Virus record (IMG/VR): IMGVR_UViG_3300036795_000241
Location: 1 to 64,000 of that record
Strand: one strand, 5' to 3'
DNA: 64,000 bases
Source of the DNA: a virus
Shown: positions 25,002-31,862 of the stretch, one piece after another
How positions within the stretch are numbered: position 1 is the stretch's first letter
How the letters are laid out: each line of letters starts with the position of its first letter
The notes under the pieces: generated by a model
The model's database searches: none
Seen by the model: the letters and a program-made list of their open reading frames with translations, nothing else
What the model was told of the DNA's origin: nothing
Program-made: the position numbers and the translations under genes

Positions 25002-25231
25002 TGTGTCTTCGCCAGTGGGCACTTCTCGAAAGCCGGTTGCACGAGCTGCACTGTCAGGAGTGCGAACCGCATATCAAGCATTACGATCCGACGTTCAATG
25101 CCGAATGGTACGCAATTCATCCCGAAAAGCCGGTAGTGCTTTACCGTTCCGATTTCCAGCGCTTCTTTCATCAATCGCCATACGATTTTCCCCTTCTCGC
25201 CACTGTTGACAGTGCGGGTAATCTGGATTAG
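25001..25231 (+). CDS. small protein, unknown
   Basis: 76 residues (MCLRQWALLESRLHELHCQEC...), possibly one longer from GTG 24998. Contains a CxxC and several aromatic/His residues (HYDPTFNAEWYAIHP). Its 3' end runs into promoter P5 (stop at 25229-25231 inside the -10 box). No family recognised and the Shine-Dalgarno site is poor, so moderate confidence. Confidence 0.5.
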   Translation: MCLRQWALLESRLHELHCQECEPHIKHYDPTFNAEWYAIHPEKPVVLYRSDFQRFFHQSPYDFPLLATVDSAGNLD

Positions 25232-25234
25232 ACT
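25206..25234 (+). promoter_or_regulatory. promoter P5, leaderless type
   Basis: TTGACA (25206-25211), 17 bases, TAGACT (25229-25234). The ATG of the next gene (25241) begins exactly six bases after the -10 box, so transcription should start at or next to its A. Confidence 0.85.
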
Positions 25235-25240
25235 GGAGCC

Positions 25241-26470
25241 ATGACCGAACAGCTCACGTTCCCTCCCCGCTGGCAGCAGAGGCCGCCCGCCGGGACCGGA
25301 TCGCCACTTACCGCACCGTTTGAGGTGTCGGTAACCGAACTGAACACGTTTCAGCGATGCCGTCGCAACTGGGACGAGACATCGCCATCACGGAAATCGC
25401 TGCACCTCAAGGGCGTCCCATCCGTCGCATTGAATGTCGGCTCGGCGATGCACTACGCCGTAGCCGCGCAAACGCTCGGGCAGGATCCGGAGCAAGCGAT
25501 CCGCGAGTTCTATTCCGCCTCACGAGCCAAGATCGAGTTCGACTATCGCAATCAAGTCGGTACCGGACTTTCCGACGAAGAGCTCGACTCACTCGATGCG
25601 CAGCGAATGATGTGTCTGCAGCTCATCCGCGCGTACTACGCACGCTACGGACTGAAGAACCCCGTGCGACCGTATCGGTCCATCGCCTGCGAGGTCACGT
25701 TCCGCATTCCGCTCGATGAGTGGCTCGGCATCTATCTCATCGGGACGATCGACCAAGTGGTCGTTGACGAATCCGACTGCCCGATCCCGGTCGAAACGAA
25801 GACCTACAGCCGGAAGCCGAACAAGACGGACTGGCGTTTCGCACACCAGCCGTACGGATATGCGGCCGCGCTGCAGTACCTCACTGGGCAACGGGTCCCG
25901 TATTTCTTGTATAACGGAATCCGCAAGACCGGTCCCACGCAACCGAAAATCCTCAAGCGCGGCGGCGTATCGCAGCGCTGGATCGATACGACCTACGAGG
26001 TCTATCGCGATGCCGTACGCCTCGAGCACGGCGGGAAGATTCCGAACAGCTATCTCGATATTCTGAACCGCTTCAAGGCGCGCGACAATTCGCCGGAGAA
26101 TGCGTTCACGACACGCTTCCGGATGCCGGTGTCGCAGCACGCGATTGAGCTGTGGCTAGACCAAGCCGCCGCGATCGCCCGCGAAATGGCGTTCTCGCCG
26201 ATCATCTACCCGAACTTCCCGTGGAACGGATGTCGCTTCTGTCGCACGCAGGATCTGTGTCACGCGCTGCAAGCCGGTGACGACGCCCAGTACCAGTACC
26301 TCGTTAACGAGAACTACCGGATCGACACCACGCACACGCGGAAAGCGAAGCACATCGCGACCCGTAAGAACGTACGCAACGTGGAAGACCTCGCGGCATT
26401 TGCCCGCAACCAGGAACTGCTCCCGCCCGTTATCGAAGACTCGAACGCCGAAACACTGGAGGAGGACTAG
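25241..26470 (+). CDS. Cas4/RecB-like PD-(D/E)XK exonuclease with iron-sulfur cysteines
   Basis: 409 residues. N-terminal Cys40 in FQRCRRNWD, GSAMH (67-71), the nuclease core GTIDQVVVD ... PIPVETKTY (Asp then Glu-x-Lys), the motif QPYGYAAAL, and three C-terminal Cys in CRFCRTQDLC (about 336-345). Four Cys plus this core define Cas4-like 5'-3' exonucleases that hold a 4Fe-4S cluster and resect DNA ends. It likely works in phage recombination with the Sak4-like ATPase (46429) and SSB-like protein (49860). Translation may be leaderless from P5. Confidence 0.85.
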   Translation: MTEQLTFPPRWQQRPPAGTGSPLTAPFEVSVTELNTFQRCRRNWDETSPSRKSLHLKGVPSVALNVGSAMHYAVAAQTLGQDPEQAIREFYSASRAKIEFDYRNQVGTGLSDEELDSLDAQRMMCLQLIRAYYARYGLKNPVRPYRSIACEVTFRIPLDEWLGIYLIGTIDQVVVDESDCPIPVETKTYSRKPNKTDWRFAHQPYGYAAALQYLTGQRVPYFLYNGIRKTGPTQPKILKRGGVSQRWIDTTYEVYRDAVRLEHGGKIPNSYLDILNRFKARDNSPENAFTTRFRMPVSQHAIELWLDQAAAIAREMAFSPIIYPNFPWNGCRFCRTQDLCHALQAGDDAQYQYLVNENYRIDTTHTRKAKHIATRKNVRNVEDLAAFARNQELLPPVIEDSNAETLEED

Positions 26471-26471
26471 C

Positions 26472-26789
26472 ATGCGTCGCCTCGGACACCTACTCCGCAA
26501 ATGGGCCGACCGCATCGATCGGGACCACGCCTTTCTCGCCACGCACTGGCACCTGACGTTCGAAACCGGTAAGGGTGCCGATATCCACGAGCAGTCGTAC
26601 GGCTGTCGGCTGTGGTACTACGCTCCGGACTACGGAAAGGCGCACAGCGAAGCGAAAGCTCGCGATCCGGAACTCGATGAAGAAACAATGCGCCTCATCA
26701 GCGAGCAGGAGCAGAATCGCCGCCTAGCCGAAGCCAACGCACGGGACGCCTACTGGAAGCGGACGAATCCTCCTAGCGAAGGGAGGTAA
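26472..26789 (+). CDS. small acidic/basic protein, unknown
   Basis: 105 residues, starting MRRLGHLLRKWADRIDRDH at ATG 26472 with GGAGGA directly upstream. C-terminal half is a charged helix (EETMRLISEQEQNRRLAEANAR). The LTFETGKGADIHEQSYGCRLWYY core is probably a small beta sheet. No family recognised; part of the P5 operon. Confidence 0.65.
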   Translation: MRRLGHLLRKWADRIDRDHAFLATHWHLTFETGKGADIHEQSYGCRLWYYAPDYGKAHSEAKARDPELDEETMRLISEQEQNRRLAEANARDAYWKRTNPPSEGR

Positions 26790-26790
26790 C

Positions 26791-27063
26791 GTGCCGCGGC
26801 TCACACCACGACGTAATGACGGTAAAGCGGTACTCGATCATCCCGGCGAAGTTAGCTGGTTCTCCGGTTACGGCCCGCTACCGATTATAGGTGATTGCGA
26901 TCACACCGACTGTCTTCATCGCGGTACCGCTGATATCGCTTACGGTCCGGACTTCGATCACTACGAACTGGTCGAATGCTCAGACTGCGGGTGTCGCGCG
27001 TGGATACCGGATTCTGCACAAGTGAAAGATTTCGAGAATGCGCACTGGAGGAAGGTCCGATGA
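26791..27063 (+). CDS. small zinc-binding protein
   Basis: 90 residues from GTG 26791 (GGGAGG upstream). Cys/His spacing GDCDHTDCLHRG and ELVECSDCGCRAW suggests one bound zinc. Overlaps the next gene by 4 bases. Function unknown. Confidence 0.65.
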   Translation: MPRLTPRRNDGKAVLDHPGEVSWFSGYGPLPIIGDCDHTDCLHRGTADIAYGPDFDHYELVECSDCGCRAWIPDSAQVKDFENAHWRKVR

Positions 27064-27620
27064 CTAACATCTATTACGACACCGAGTTCCTCGAGGACGG
27101 GCGTACGATCGAGCTGATCTCGATCGGGATGATTCGCGAGGACGGTACCGAGTACTACGCGGTCAACGCGGATATGCCGGTAACACGGATCTGGCGGCAC
27201 CCGTGGCTGCGCGAGAACGTCCTACCGTCGCTTCCCGTTATCGATACGCATTCGATCCATCTCGTGCGCCTGGACTACAATAGCATCGACGTGAAGCCGC
27301 GACAGGTTATCGCCAACGAGGTTCGCGAGTTCGTGCTGGGTGTACCGGATCCGCGACTTTGGGCGTGGTACGGAGCTTACGATCACGTCGCACTATGTCA
27401 GCTCTACGGACCGATGATCGTCCTTCCGCCAGGTTTCCCGATGCATACGAACGACCTGAAGCAAACGGTTGACGACCTCGGCGGTATCGCACTCCCTTCG
27501 ATGCCGGGGATAACGGAGCACAATGCGTTGGACGATGCGCGTGAGCTTCGGTACCGGGCCCGGTGGCTCCGGGAACGCGAACTACGTATCCGCGCGGGTA
27601 CCTACGAATTCAAGCCGTAG
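27060..27620 (+). CDS. 3'-5' exoribonuclease, Rv2179c-like
   Basis: 186 residues of a DEDD-type nuclease. First motif YYDTEFLEDGRTIELISIG (Asp6, Glu8), YGAYDHVALCQLYG as second motif, and the C-terminal HNALDDARELRYRARWL as third. This matches the mycobacterial Rv2179c family of 3' overhang-trimming exoribonucleases, which is widespread in actinophages and may degrade host RNA or process phage RNA. ATG 27060 is preceded by GGAGGAAGG; the longer frame upstream is a shadow of the previous gene. Confidence 0.82.
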   Translation: MTNIYYDTEFLEDGRTIELISIGMIREDGTEYYAVNADMPVTRIWRHPWLRENVLPSLPVIDTHSIHLVRLDYNSIDVKPRQVIANEVREFVLGVPDPRLWAWYGAYDHVALCQLYGPMIVLPPGFPMHTNDLKQTVDDLGGIALPSMPGITEHNALDDARELRYRARWLRERELRIRAGTYEFKP

Positions 27621-27628
27621 CGACCAGC

Positions 27629-27657
27629 TTGACAGACTTGTCAGTTTCTGCTAGACT
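27629..27657 (+). promoter_or_regulatory. promoter P6
   Basis: TTGACA (27629-27634), 17 bases, TAGACT (27652-27657); drives 27689 and the next small genes. Confidence 0.9.
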
Positions 27658-27688
27658 GGGTGCTGTGGGAGAGCACCAGGAGGCAGCA

Positions 27689-27907
27689 GTGGAGCGTCAG
27701 GTAACGATGCAGCTAAAAGTCCGGCGCGCGATTGACGACGAGGGGCTGGGCTTTGACGGTGACGGACCCAAGCCGGAGCCGATCAACGAGATCACCGATT
27801 GGCTGATCGCGAAAGGTTACACCGTCGAGCAGTTCCAGCACGACAGCGGAGTTGCGAACCGGTCCGTACTATTTCACCTGTACGACCTGCTGTGCCGAGT
27901 GCTGTAG
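27689..27907 (+). CDS. small helical protein, HTH-like
   Basis: 72 residues from GTG 27689 after AGGAGG. The segment ITDWLIAKGYTVEQFQHDSGVANRSVLFHLYDLL has the length and hydrophobic spacing of a helix-turn-helix. It may be a small regulator. No family recognised. Confidence 0.55.
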   Translation: MERQVTMQLKVRRAIDDEGLGFDGDGPKPEPINEITDWLIAKGYTVEQFQHDSGVANRSVLFHLYDLLCRVL

Positions 27908-27919
27908 AAGGGGAACGAA

Positions 27920-28078
27920 ATGTACACGTGGGGCACGATGACGATAAGCGGAATTTACGGATCACCCGTGGTCGCGGATACCCTCGAAGAGGCGATCAAG
28001 AAGGCGGAAGCTATCGGCGAAGTGGTCCTGGACGCCACCGATGTGAACGGCGAGCACACCCTGATCGTGGCCGAGTAG
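27920..28078 (+). CDS. 52-residue protein, unknown
   Basis: MYTWGTMTISGIYG then a helix with EEAIKKAEAIGE and a C-terminal strand. AAGGGGAA lies upstream of ATG 27920. Strand-helix-strand composition resembles small ferredoxin-fold proteins. No function inferred. Confidence 0.6.
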   Translation: MYTWGTMTISGIYGSPVVADTLEEAIKKAEAIGEVVLDATDVNGEHTLIVAE

Positions 28079-28088
28079 GAGGCAGCTA

Positions 28089-28244
28089 ATGTCGCAGCGT
28101 TTTGTGATATTCAAGAACGGCGTAGAGGTCATCGAGGACGGTGCTCCGGTTGCACTCGATCGTTACGAGTCCGCTCAGATGTACGCCGGAATGGTCGATG
28201 GCGAAGTTGCGCAGCTCGTGTGGTCCCGCGAGGACGAGTCCTGA
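28089..28244 (+). CDS. 51-residue protein, unknown
   Basis: ATG 28089 eight bases after GGAGG; ends SREDES with TGA overlapping the next ATG. Beta-rich N-terminus (RFVIFKNGVEVIEDG) resembles small strand-turn repeats of phage regulators. No family recognised. Confidence 0.6.
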   Translation: MSQRFVIFKNGVEVIEDGAPVALDRYESAQMYAGMVDGEVAQLVWSREDES

Positions 28245-28513
28245 TGCCGACGCCGACCGGACTGCCGAAAGTTGGCGAAGTGTGGGAGCGTACGTGGAGT
28301 CAACCTCCGGCATGGCATCCCGACACCGTTCGATTCGTCGTGCTGGAACGCGGAAGTGGCTCCTACTGGTCGCTACGCGTATACGTAGCCAACGCCAACC
28401 CGGGTAACGAACGACAGCTATGGGTCGACTCGTCCTACTGGTTCTCGCGTGGTCAGCTCAAATACCTCGAACCCGCCGGTCCGGAGACGAAGAAGAAGCT
28501 AGGACTCGCGTAG
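28244..28513 (+). CDS. small beta-rich protein, unknown
   Basis: 89 residues, ATG 28244 overlapping the previous TGA. Sequence is rich in Trp, Tyr and Val (LPKVGEVWERTW, VRFVVLERGSGSYWSLRVYV), like a small SH3-type barrel. Last gene before a CCGCCACACCC hairpin and promoter P7. Confidence 0.6.
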   Translation: MPTPTGLPKVGEVWERTWSQPPAWHPDTVRFVVLERGSGSYWSLRVYVANANPGNERQLWVDSSYWFSRGQLKYLEPAGPETKKKLGLA

Positions 28514-28518
28514 GCGAA

Positions 28519-28536
28519 CCGCCACACCCGGAGGCG
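28519..28536 (+). repeat. CCGCCACACCC hairpin, copy 1
   Basis: CCGCCACACCCGGAGGCG, able to fold as CGCC/GGCG; sits between a gene end and promoter P7. Related copies precede P8, P9, P10 and P15; the motif also occurs in two genes. Probably a weak terminator in each expression cassette. Confidence 0.55.
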
Positions 28537-28556
28537 ATAGCGTATCGAATTCCGAG

Positions 28557-28586
28557 TTGACAAGTGTCGATGCGGGATGCTATACT
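28557..28586 (+). promoter_or_regulatory. promoter P7, leaderless type
   Basis: TTGACA (28557-28562), 18 bases, TATACT (28581-28586), and ATG six bases later at 28593. Confidence 0.85.
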
Positions 28587-28592
28587 ACAGGC

Positions 28593-28793
28593 ATGGAGCC
28601 AGCAGAGGTATTGCGTCAGCACGGTCTGGAAAGCCACCACAACGCGAAGGGAGAGCTAGTCCTAGCAAAGCAGGAAGCCAGTGACCTAGCGGAGTACCTA
28701 GAGCTAATGTACCACGAGCTCTTTAAGCTAGGGCTGTGTCCGAACGGTTCACCGCTATTCCGCGAGGAGATCCGCCACACCCGGGGGCGTTAG
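28593..28793 (+). CDS. 66-residue protein, probably leaderless
   Basis: MEPAEVLRQHGLESHHNAKG..., with a helix DLAEYLELMYHELFKL. No Shine-Dalgarno room exists: the ATG lies six bases after the -10 box of P7. The longer in-frame ORF begins inside the promoter. The 3' end of the coding region contains the CCGCCACACCC repeat copy 2. Function unknown. Confidence 0.65.
   Translation: MEPAEVLRQHGLESHHNAKGELVLAKQEASDLAEYLELMYHELFKLGLCPNGSPLFREEIRHTRGR
28772..28789 (+). repeat. CCGCCACACCC hairpin, copy 2
   Basis: CCGCCACACCCGGGGGCG at the very end of the previous gene, 17 bases before promoter P8. Confidence 0.55.
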
Positions 28794-28805
28794 CGTTTCG
28801 CGAGC

Positions 28806-28834
28806 TTGACAGTCACGGAGTTTTCTGCTATACT
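28806..28834 (+). promoter_or_regulatory. promoter P8
   Basis: TTGACA (28806-28811), 17 bases, TATACT (28829-28834); about 40 bases of leader before ATG 28881. Confidence 0.9.
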
Positions 28835-28880
28835 GGTGCTGTACGCCAGCGAAAAGTTACGACACAGCTAGGAGACCGCA

Positions 28881-29111
28881 ATGCCGCGACAGGACGCCGA
28901 AGTGAAGTACTATCTCGAAAGCGATAGCGGACTATCCGACCAGGACAAGCTCGCAATCCCGTTCACCGTTCAGCGGCTGCAGGCGATCGAGCAGGCCCTC
29001 CGGGAGCAGGTCGTTACCGAGCGGTCGCAGGGCGACGAAGAAACCGCCTGGGCACTCGAGCGTGACGCCGACCTGATCGCGGAGAATCTCGAACGACACG
29101 GCTGGCTCTAG
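28881..29111 (+). CDS. small helical acidic protein, unknown
   Basis: 76 residues. GCTAGGAGACC precedes ATG 28881. Mostly helical (VQRLQAIEQALREQVVTERSQG ... ALERDADLIAENLER), suggesting a small helical-bundle protein. Single-gene cassette between P8 and P9. No family recognised. Confidence 0.65.
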   Translation: MPRQDAEVKYYLESDSGLSDQDKLAIPFTVQRLQAIEQALREQVVTERSQGDEETAWALERDADLIAENLERHGWL

Positions 29112-29116
29112 GTAAT

Positions 29117-29136
29117 CCGCCACACCGCTGCGCCGG
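29117..29136 (+). repeat. CCGCCACACC element, copy 3
   Basis: CCGCCACACCGCTGCGCCGG, a diverged form of the repeat between the 28881 gene and promoter P9. Confidence 0.45.
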
Positions 29137-29151
29137 CCGCTACTCACCCGC

Positions 29152-29180
29152 TTGACAGGCTGGGCAGTCTCTGCTAGACT
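29152..29180 (+). promoter_or_regulatory. promoter P9
   Basis: TTGACA (29152-29157), 17 bases, TAGACT (29175-29180). Confidence 0.9.
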
Positions 29181-29222
29181 GGTGCTGTGGGCACAGGTGG
29201 AGCGACCAGGAGGGTCAGCAGC

Positions 29223-29327
29223 ATGCAGGAGATCGTCGAATGCCCGTTCTGCGGAACGGAGTGCGTGATCGTTCAGGGTTACTGCAGCGAGTGCGACCAC
29301 GAGATCACCGAGGAGGACGCAAAGTGA
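29223..29327 (+). CDS. 34-residue zinc ribbon
   Basis: Two knuckles, CPFCGTEC and CSECDHE, in a 34-residue protein; AGGAGGGTC lies nine bases before ATG 29223. Too small for anything but a single zinc ribbon. Its TGA overlaps the next start (GTGA). Confidence 0.7.
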   Translation: MQEIVECPFCGTECVIVQGYCSECDHEITEEDAK

Positions 29328-29452
29328 AGATGGCATACGTTTACGATGACGCCGACAACCTGCAGGAAGCGTTCCTCGTTACCCCGCAGCAGTTCGCCGA
29401 CCTGGAGGCGGACCTGCCCGAGGGCTGGAGCGTTTCGGAGAAGGGTAAGTAG
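29324..29452 (+). CDS. 42-residue protein, unknown
   Basis: GTG 29324 (or ATG 29330) after GGAGG, coupled to the previous stop. Beta strand VKMAYVYDDADN, then a short helix and a charged end. Function unknown. Confidence 0.6.
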   Translation: MKMAYVYDDADNLQEAFLVTPQQFADLEADLPEGWSVSEKGK

Positions 29453-29466
29453 CGATGAAGCAGGCA

Positions 29467-29482
29467 GCCACACCCGGAGGCG
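29467..29482 (+). repeat. CCACACCC hairpin, copy 4
   Basis: GCCACACCCGGAGGCG between the 29324 gene and promoter P10. Confidence 0.5.
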
Positions 29483-29498
29483 CAGCTACTCCGCGGAC

Positions 29499-29527
29499 TT
29501 GACAGTCGCGGGGATCTCTGCTAGACT
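29499..29527 (+). promoter_or_regulatory. promoter P10
   Basis: TTGACA (29499-29504), 17 bases, TAGACT (29522-29527). Confidence 0.9.
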
Positions 29528-29561
29528 GGGTGCTGTGGATGAAGCAGCGACCAGGAGGACC

Positions 29562-29816
29562 ATGACTGAGACCAATTACGCCGTTGCTCCGGGCGAGTAC
29601 CTGGAGGAGTGGATCGATGACCGCGACCTCTCTCGGCAGCACGTCGCCGACCTCCTGGGCTTCAGCCGCAAGCAGGTCAACGAGATCGTAAACGGGCGTG
29701 CGCCGATAACCGGCCACATCGCAATCCGGCTGAAGCGGGTTGTCGGCATTCCCGCCGACACCTGGTTGCGGTACGAAGCGTCCTACCGAGCCGACCTGGC
29801 CCGTATCGCCGAGTAG
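29562..29816 (+). CDS. HigA-like XRE antitoxin/regulator without adjacent toxin
   Basis: 84 residues with an XRE helix-turn-helix (about 24-62): VAPGEYLEEWIDDRDLSRQH then VADLLGFSRKQVNEIVNG and a closing IAIRLKRVVGIPADTWLRYE. The motif RKQVNEIVNGRAPIT and the length match HigA antitoxins closely. No HigB-type RNase is encoded next to it. It could neutralise a host HigB or act as a repressor. AGGAGGACC precedes ATG 29562. Confidence 0.8.
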   Translation: MTETNYAVAPGEYLEEWIDDRDLSRQHVADLLGFSRKQVNEIVNGRAPITGHIAIRLKRVVGIPADTWLRYEASYRADLARIAE

Positions 29817-29828
29817 GAGGAGCAACTA

Positions 29829-30125
29829 ATGCCGCAGCAGAACGAAGAGCACGTTCCCGACAGTGCAGTTCTCGCCGAAATCCTCGAGGACATGCAGGCG
29901 CACGAGGAGGAGGAGGAGGACGATGTCGAAATCTCCTTCGCCGATGCACTGCGTTCGTACCTCGGCAACCTGAGTGACGATGCGCATGACGCCGGAACGG
30001 ATGTCGAGTACATTCTCGGACTCGCCGGTCGCGTCAACGCGATCAAGCGTATCCACACGCAGCTAGGGATGCCGACCGAAGACCCGCTCTACTTCCCGAC
30101 CTTCGATGAGCTAATGGAGATGTGA
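29829..30125 (+). CDS. acidic helical protein, unknown
   Basis: 98 residues with an acidic run (AHEEEEEDDVEISF) around 24-37 and helical segments; GGAGGAGC nine bases before ATG 29829. Overall negative charge suggests a DNA-mimic or a partner for a basic protein, but no family is recognised. Confidence 0.65.
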   Translation: MPQQNEEHVPDSAVLAEILEDMQAHEEEEEDDVEISFADALRSYLGNLSDDAHDAGTDVEYILGLAGRVNAIKRIHTQLGMPTEDPLYFPTFDELMEM

Positions 30126-30126
30126 G

Positions 30127-30432
30127 ATGCCGATATTCACCTGGTCGCATCGGCCAGCCGCCGTTCCGGGCAGCGCACTGGAGGCGACGCTGTACATCGC
30201 CCGCGCGCAGTTCGCCGTTGAGCGCTTTATCGCCGGCGACCCGCACTTCACGTGGATCGCGGACTACGCCACCCGTATCTGCGACGATTGCAGTGAGATT
30301 CAGACCGCCGCCGACGGGAATCACGTGGTCTACCGCGATCTGCTGATCGTCGGGTGCGAAGGCTACCGCCACCTTCCGCCGCAGTTCCTCGGGCTGGACG
30401 GTAGCAACTGGGAGGACTGGACGAAGTCGTAG
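30127..30432 (+). CDS. small protein, unknown
   Basis: 101 residues, ATG 30127 one base after the previous stop. A central helix (LEATLYIARAQFAVERFIAG) and CDDCSE (a possible metal pair with a later Cys). Its TAG (30430-30432) is immediately followed by the hammerhead-like RNA. No family recognised. Confidence 0.6.
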   Translation: MPIFTWSHRPAAVPGSALEATLYIARAQFAVERFIAGDPHFTWIADYATRICDDCSEIQTAADGNHVVYRDLLIVGCEGYRHLPPQFLGLDGSNWEDWTKS

Positions 30433-30499
30433 GTGACACCGAGGACGAAACGCCGAAAGGCGTCCACGGCTTAGGTGGCCGTGCCGACGAGTCCGTCAC
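30433..30499 (+). ncRNA. type II hammerhead ribozyme-like RNA
   Basis: The RNA folds as a hammerhead opened at stem II. Outer stem GTGAC/GTCAC (30433-30437, 30495-30499), stem II GGAC/GTCC (30443-30446, 30491-30494), core GAAA (30447-30450), stem III ACGCC/GGCGT with a GAAA loop (30450-30463), cleavage base C30464, stem I CACGGC/GCCGTG with a seven-base loop (30465-30483), then the second core C-C-G-A-C-G-A (30484-30490). All core bases match the consensus except position 4, where C replaces U. Predicted cleavage is after 30464, between two genes. Confidence 0.65.
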
Positions 30500-30523
30500 T
30501 TTCCGCGACAGGAGCAACACGCA

Positions 30524-31090
30524 ATGAGTACTACGCCCACACCGAAGAGGCACCACCGCATCCGCAACACCGTGATTGGCGGTATCGTTATCGGCGGCTT
30601 CGCCATCGCGATGGCGAACACTGGCGGAAGCAGCCAGTCGCCGACCGCCAAGTCCTCCGTCGCGCCCGTTTCCGTGTGCAAGACGCCGAGTCCCGTGAGC
30701 CCGGGAACGGCGTGTGCGCAGCCGAAGAAGGCGTCCGCCACACCCGCGGCGGTTACCGTTCCGACCACTCCGCCTCCGGCCCCGGCGCCGAAGTCCGACA
30801 CCGTAACGTACCAGGTGACCGGCACCGCTCCGGCCGATGTCACGTACGGACCGTCCGGCTCGAACTCGACCGGTTCCGTCCCGATGAGCACGACGGTGAA
30901 CATCCCGGACAAGGCGCCGGCGTACTACGCGATCAGTGCGCAGCTGCAGGGCGACGGCGCCGTGAGCTGCGTGATCCGGGTCAACGGAAAGGCGGTCTCG
31001 GTCGGGCAGGCGTCCGGCGGCTACAACATCGCCACCTGCGAGATCACCCAGGGCCTGTTCGGCGGCTGGGAGGACGCGAACGCTGGCTGA
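30524..31090 (+). CDS. membrane-anchored MmpS-like surface protein
   Basis: 188 residues. A short basic N-terminus and one membrane segment (about 14-31, TVIGGIVIGGFAIAMAN), a Pro/Thr/Ser-rich linker (40-90), then a beta domain: VTYQVTGTAPADVTYGP, NIPDKAPAYYAISAQL, GAVSCVIRVNGKAVS, and ATCEI, with two Cys likely disulphide bonded. This is the pattern of MmpS-type extracytoplasmic domains of mycolic-acid and streptomycete bacteria. GACAGGAG precedes ATG 30524. A surface role such as superinfection exclusion is a guess. Confidence 0.65.
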   Translation: MSTTPTPKRHHRIRNTVIGGIVIGGFAIAMANTGGSSQSPTAKSSVAPVSVCKTPSPVSPGTACAQPKKASATPAAVTVPTTPPPAPAPKSDTVTYQVTGTAPADVTYGPSGSNSTGSVPMSTTVNIPDKAPAYYAISAQLQGDGAVSCVIRVNGKAVSVGQASGGYNIATCEITQGLFGGWEDANAG

Positions 31091-31124
31091 CTGCGCCCCG
31101 GCTCCGTAACTTAGACCAAGCAGC

Positions 31125-31153
31125 TTGACATCCGCGAAGAACTCTGCTAGACT
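31125..31153 (+). promoter_or_regulatory. promoter P11
   Basis: TTGACA (31125-31130), 17 bases, TAGACT (31148-31153); GAGAGGAGG then ATG 31184. Confidence 0.9.
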
Positions 31154-31183
31154 GTAGCTGGATGGGGAGAGAGGAGGTACCCG

Positions 31184-31375
31184 ATGTTTAGTCCATTCCC
31201 GCTGAGAACGTGGCCCTTGTGTCTCGTCCTGGTTATCGTGCTCGGATGGCCGTATTTCGTGTGGTCGGGAGGGGAAGCTGCACGAGCGACGGTCCTGTGG
31301 TGCCTCTTCCTCTCCCTGTCCGTTATCGCCATTCGCATTCTCGTAGTCAGGAGCAAGCGTCATGTCCGCCGTTAA
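31184..31375 (+). CDS. small two-helix membrane protein
   Basis: 63 residues with two membrane segments (PLCLVLVIVLGWPYFVW and TVLWCLFLSLSVIAIRILVV) and a basic C-terminus (RSKRHVRR). GAGAGGAGG before ATG 31184. Together with the next gene it may modify the host membrane early. No family recognised. Confidence 0.65.
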   Translation: MFSPFPLRTWPLCLVLVIVLGWPYFVWSGGEAARATVLWCLFLSLSVIAIRILVVRSKRHVRR

Positions 31376-31631
31376 CCAGAAGGGAGTCGCACCGAGGTCC
31401 GTTATCGGGGCAGTCTTCCTGTCCATCGTCATACCGGGTGCCGGCGCAATGTACGGTGGCAGGTCCGGCGACGGGATCTTCCAGATGATCCTCTTCGTCC
31501 TCGGATTCGTCATCGCAGTCGCGATCACCCCGTATGTCGTACTGCTGTTCCCGATTCTGTACCTGTTCGCCTTGCTCTCGGCGGCGTCATCCGTCAAGCA
31601 GTGGAACGCTGCACACGGGATCGTGTCGTAA
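31362..31631 (+). CDS. TM2-like membrane protein
   Basis: 89 residues, overlapping the previous gene by 14 bases. Two to three membrane segments; the motif IPGAGAMYGGRSGDGIFQ before the second helix resembles the TM2-domain turn (P-G-x-G-x-xY-x-G). Role unknown. Confidence 0.6.
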   Translation: MSAVNQKGVAPRSVIGAVFLSIVIPGAGAMYGGRSGDGIFQMILFVLGFVIAVAITPYVVLLFPILYLFALLSAASSVKQWNAAHGIVS

Positions 31632-31862
31632 GTGGGTCTCCGTAACCTATTCCGTACCCGCTGGATCGGCGACAATCCGATCAGCTGGGAAGAATGCTGG
31701 CGCTGCAATGGGGCGGGGTACCTCACGCTGCGCCCCGGAGTAGGTTACGTCCCCGCCTTCCGAATCGACGGTAATACGACCGAGTGCAACATCTGCGGAG
31801 CGTACAAGTTCGTACCGGTTTCTCGCCGGGCCGAAGGAGAAGTGGAGATGCGTAATGGCTGA
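31632..31862 (+). CDS. zinc-binding small protein
   Basis: 76 residues from GTG 31632. Two CxxC pairs, CWRC and CNIC, in a single zinc site, with WEECWRCNGAGYLTL reminiscent of DnaJ-type CxxCxG knuckles. Coupled to the membrane gene ahead of it and overlaps the next by 8 bases. Function unknown. Confidence 0.65.
   Translation: MGLRNLFRTRWIGDNPISWEECWRCNGAGYLTLRPGVGYVPAFRIDGNTTECNICGAYKFVPVSRRAEGEVEMRNG

Noticed and set aside
30248-31726. 492-codon leftward ORF
   Set aside because: Antisense to the MmpS-like and membrane genes and to the ribozyme; spans several promoters and is compositionally a shadow.
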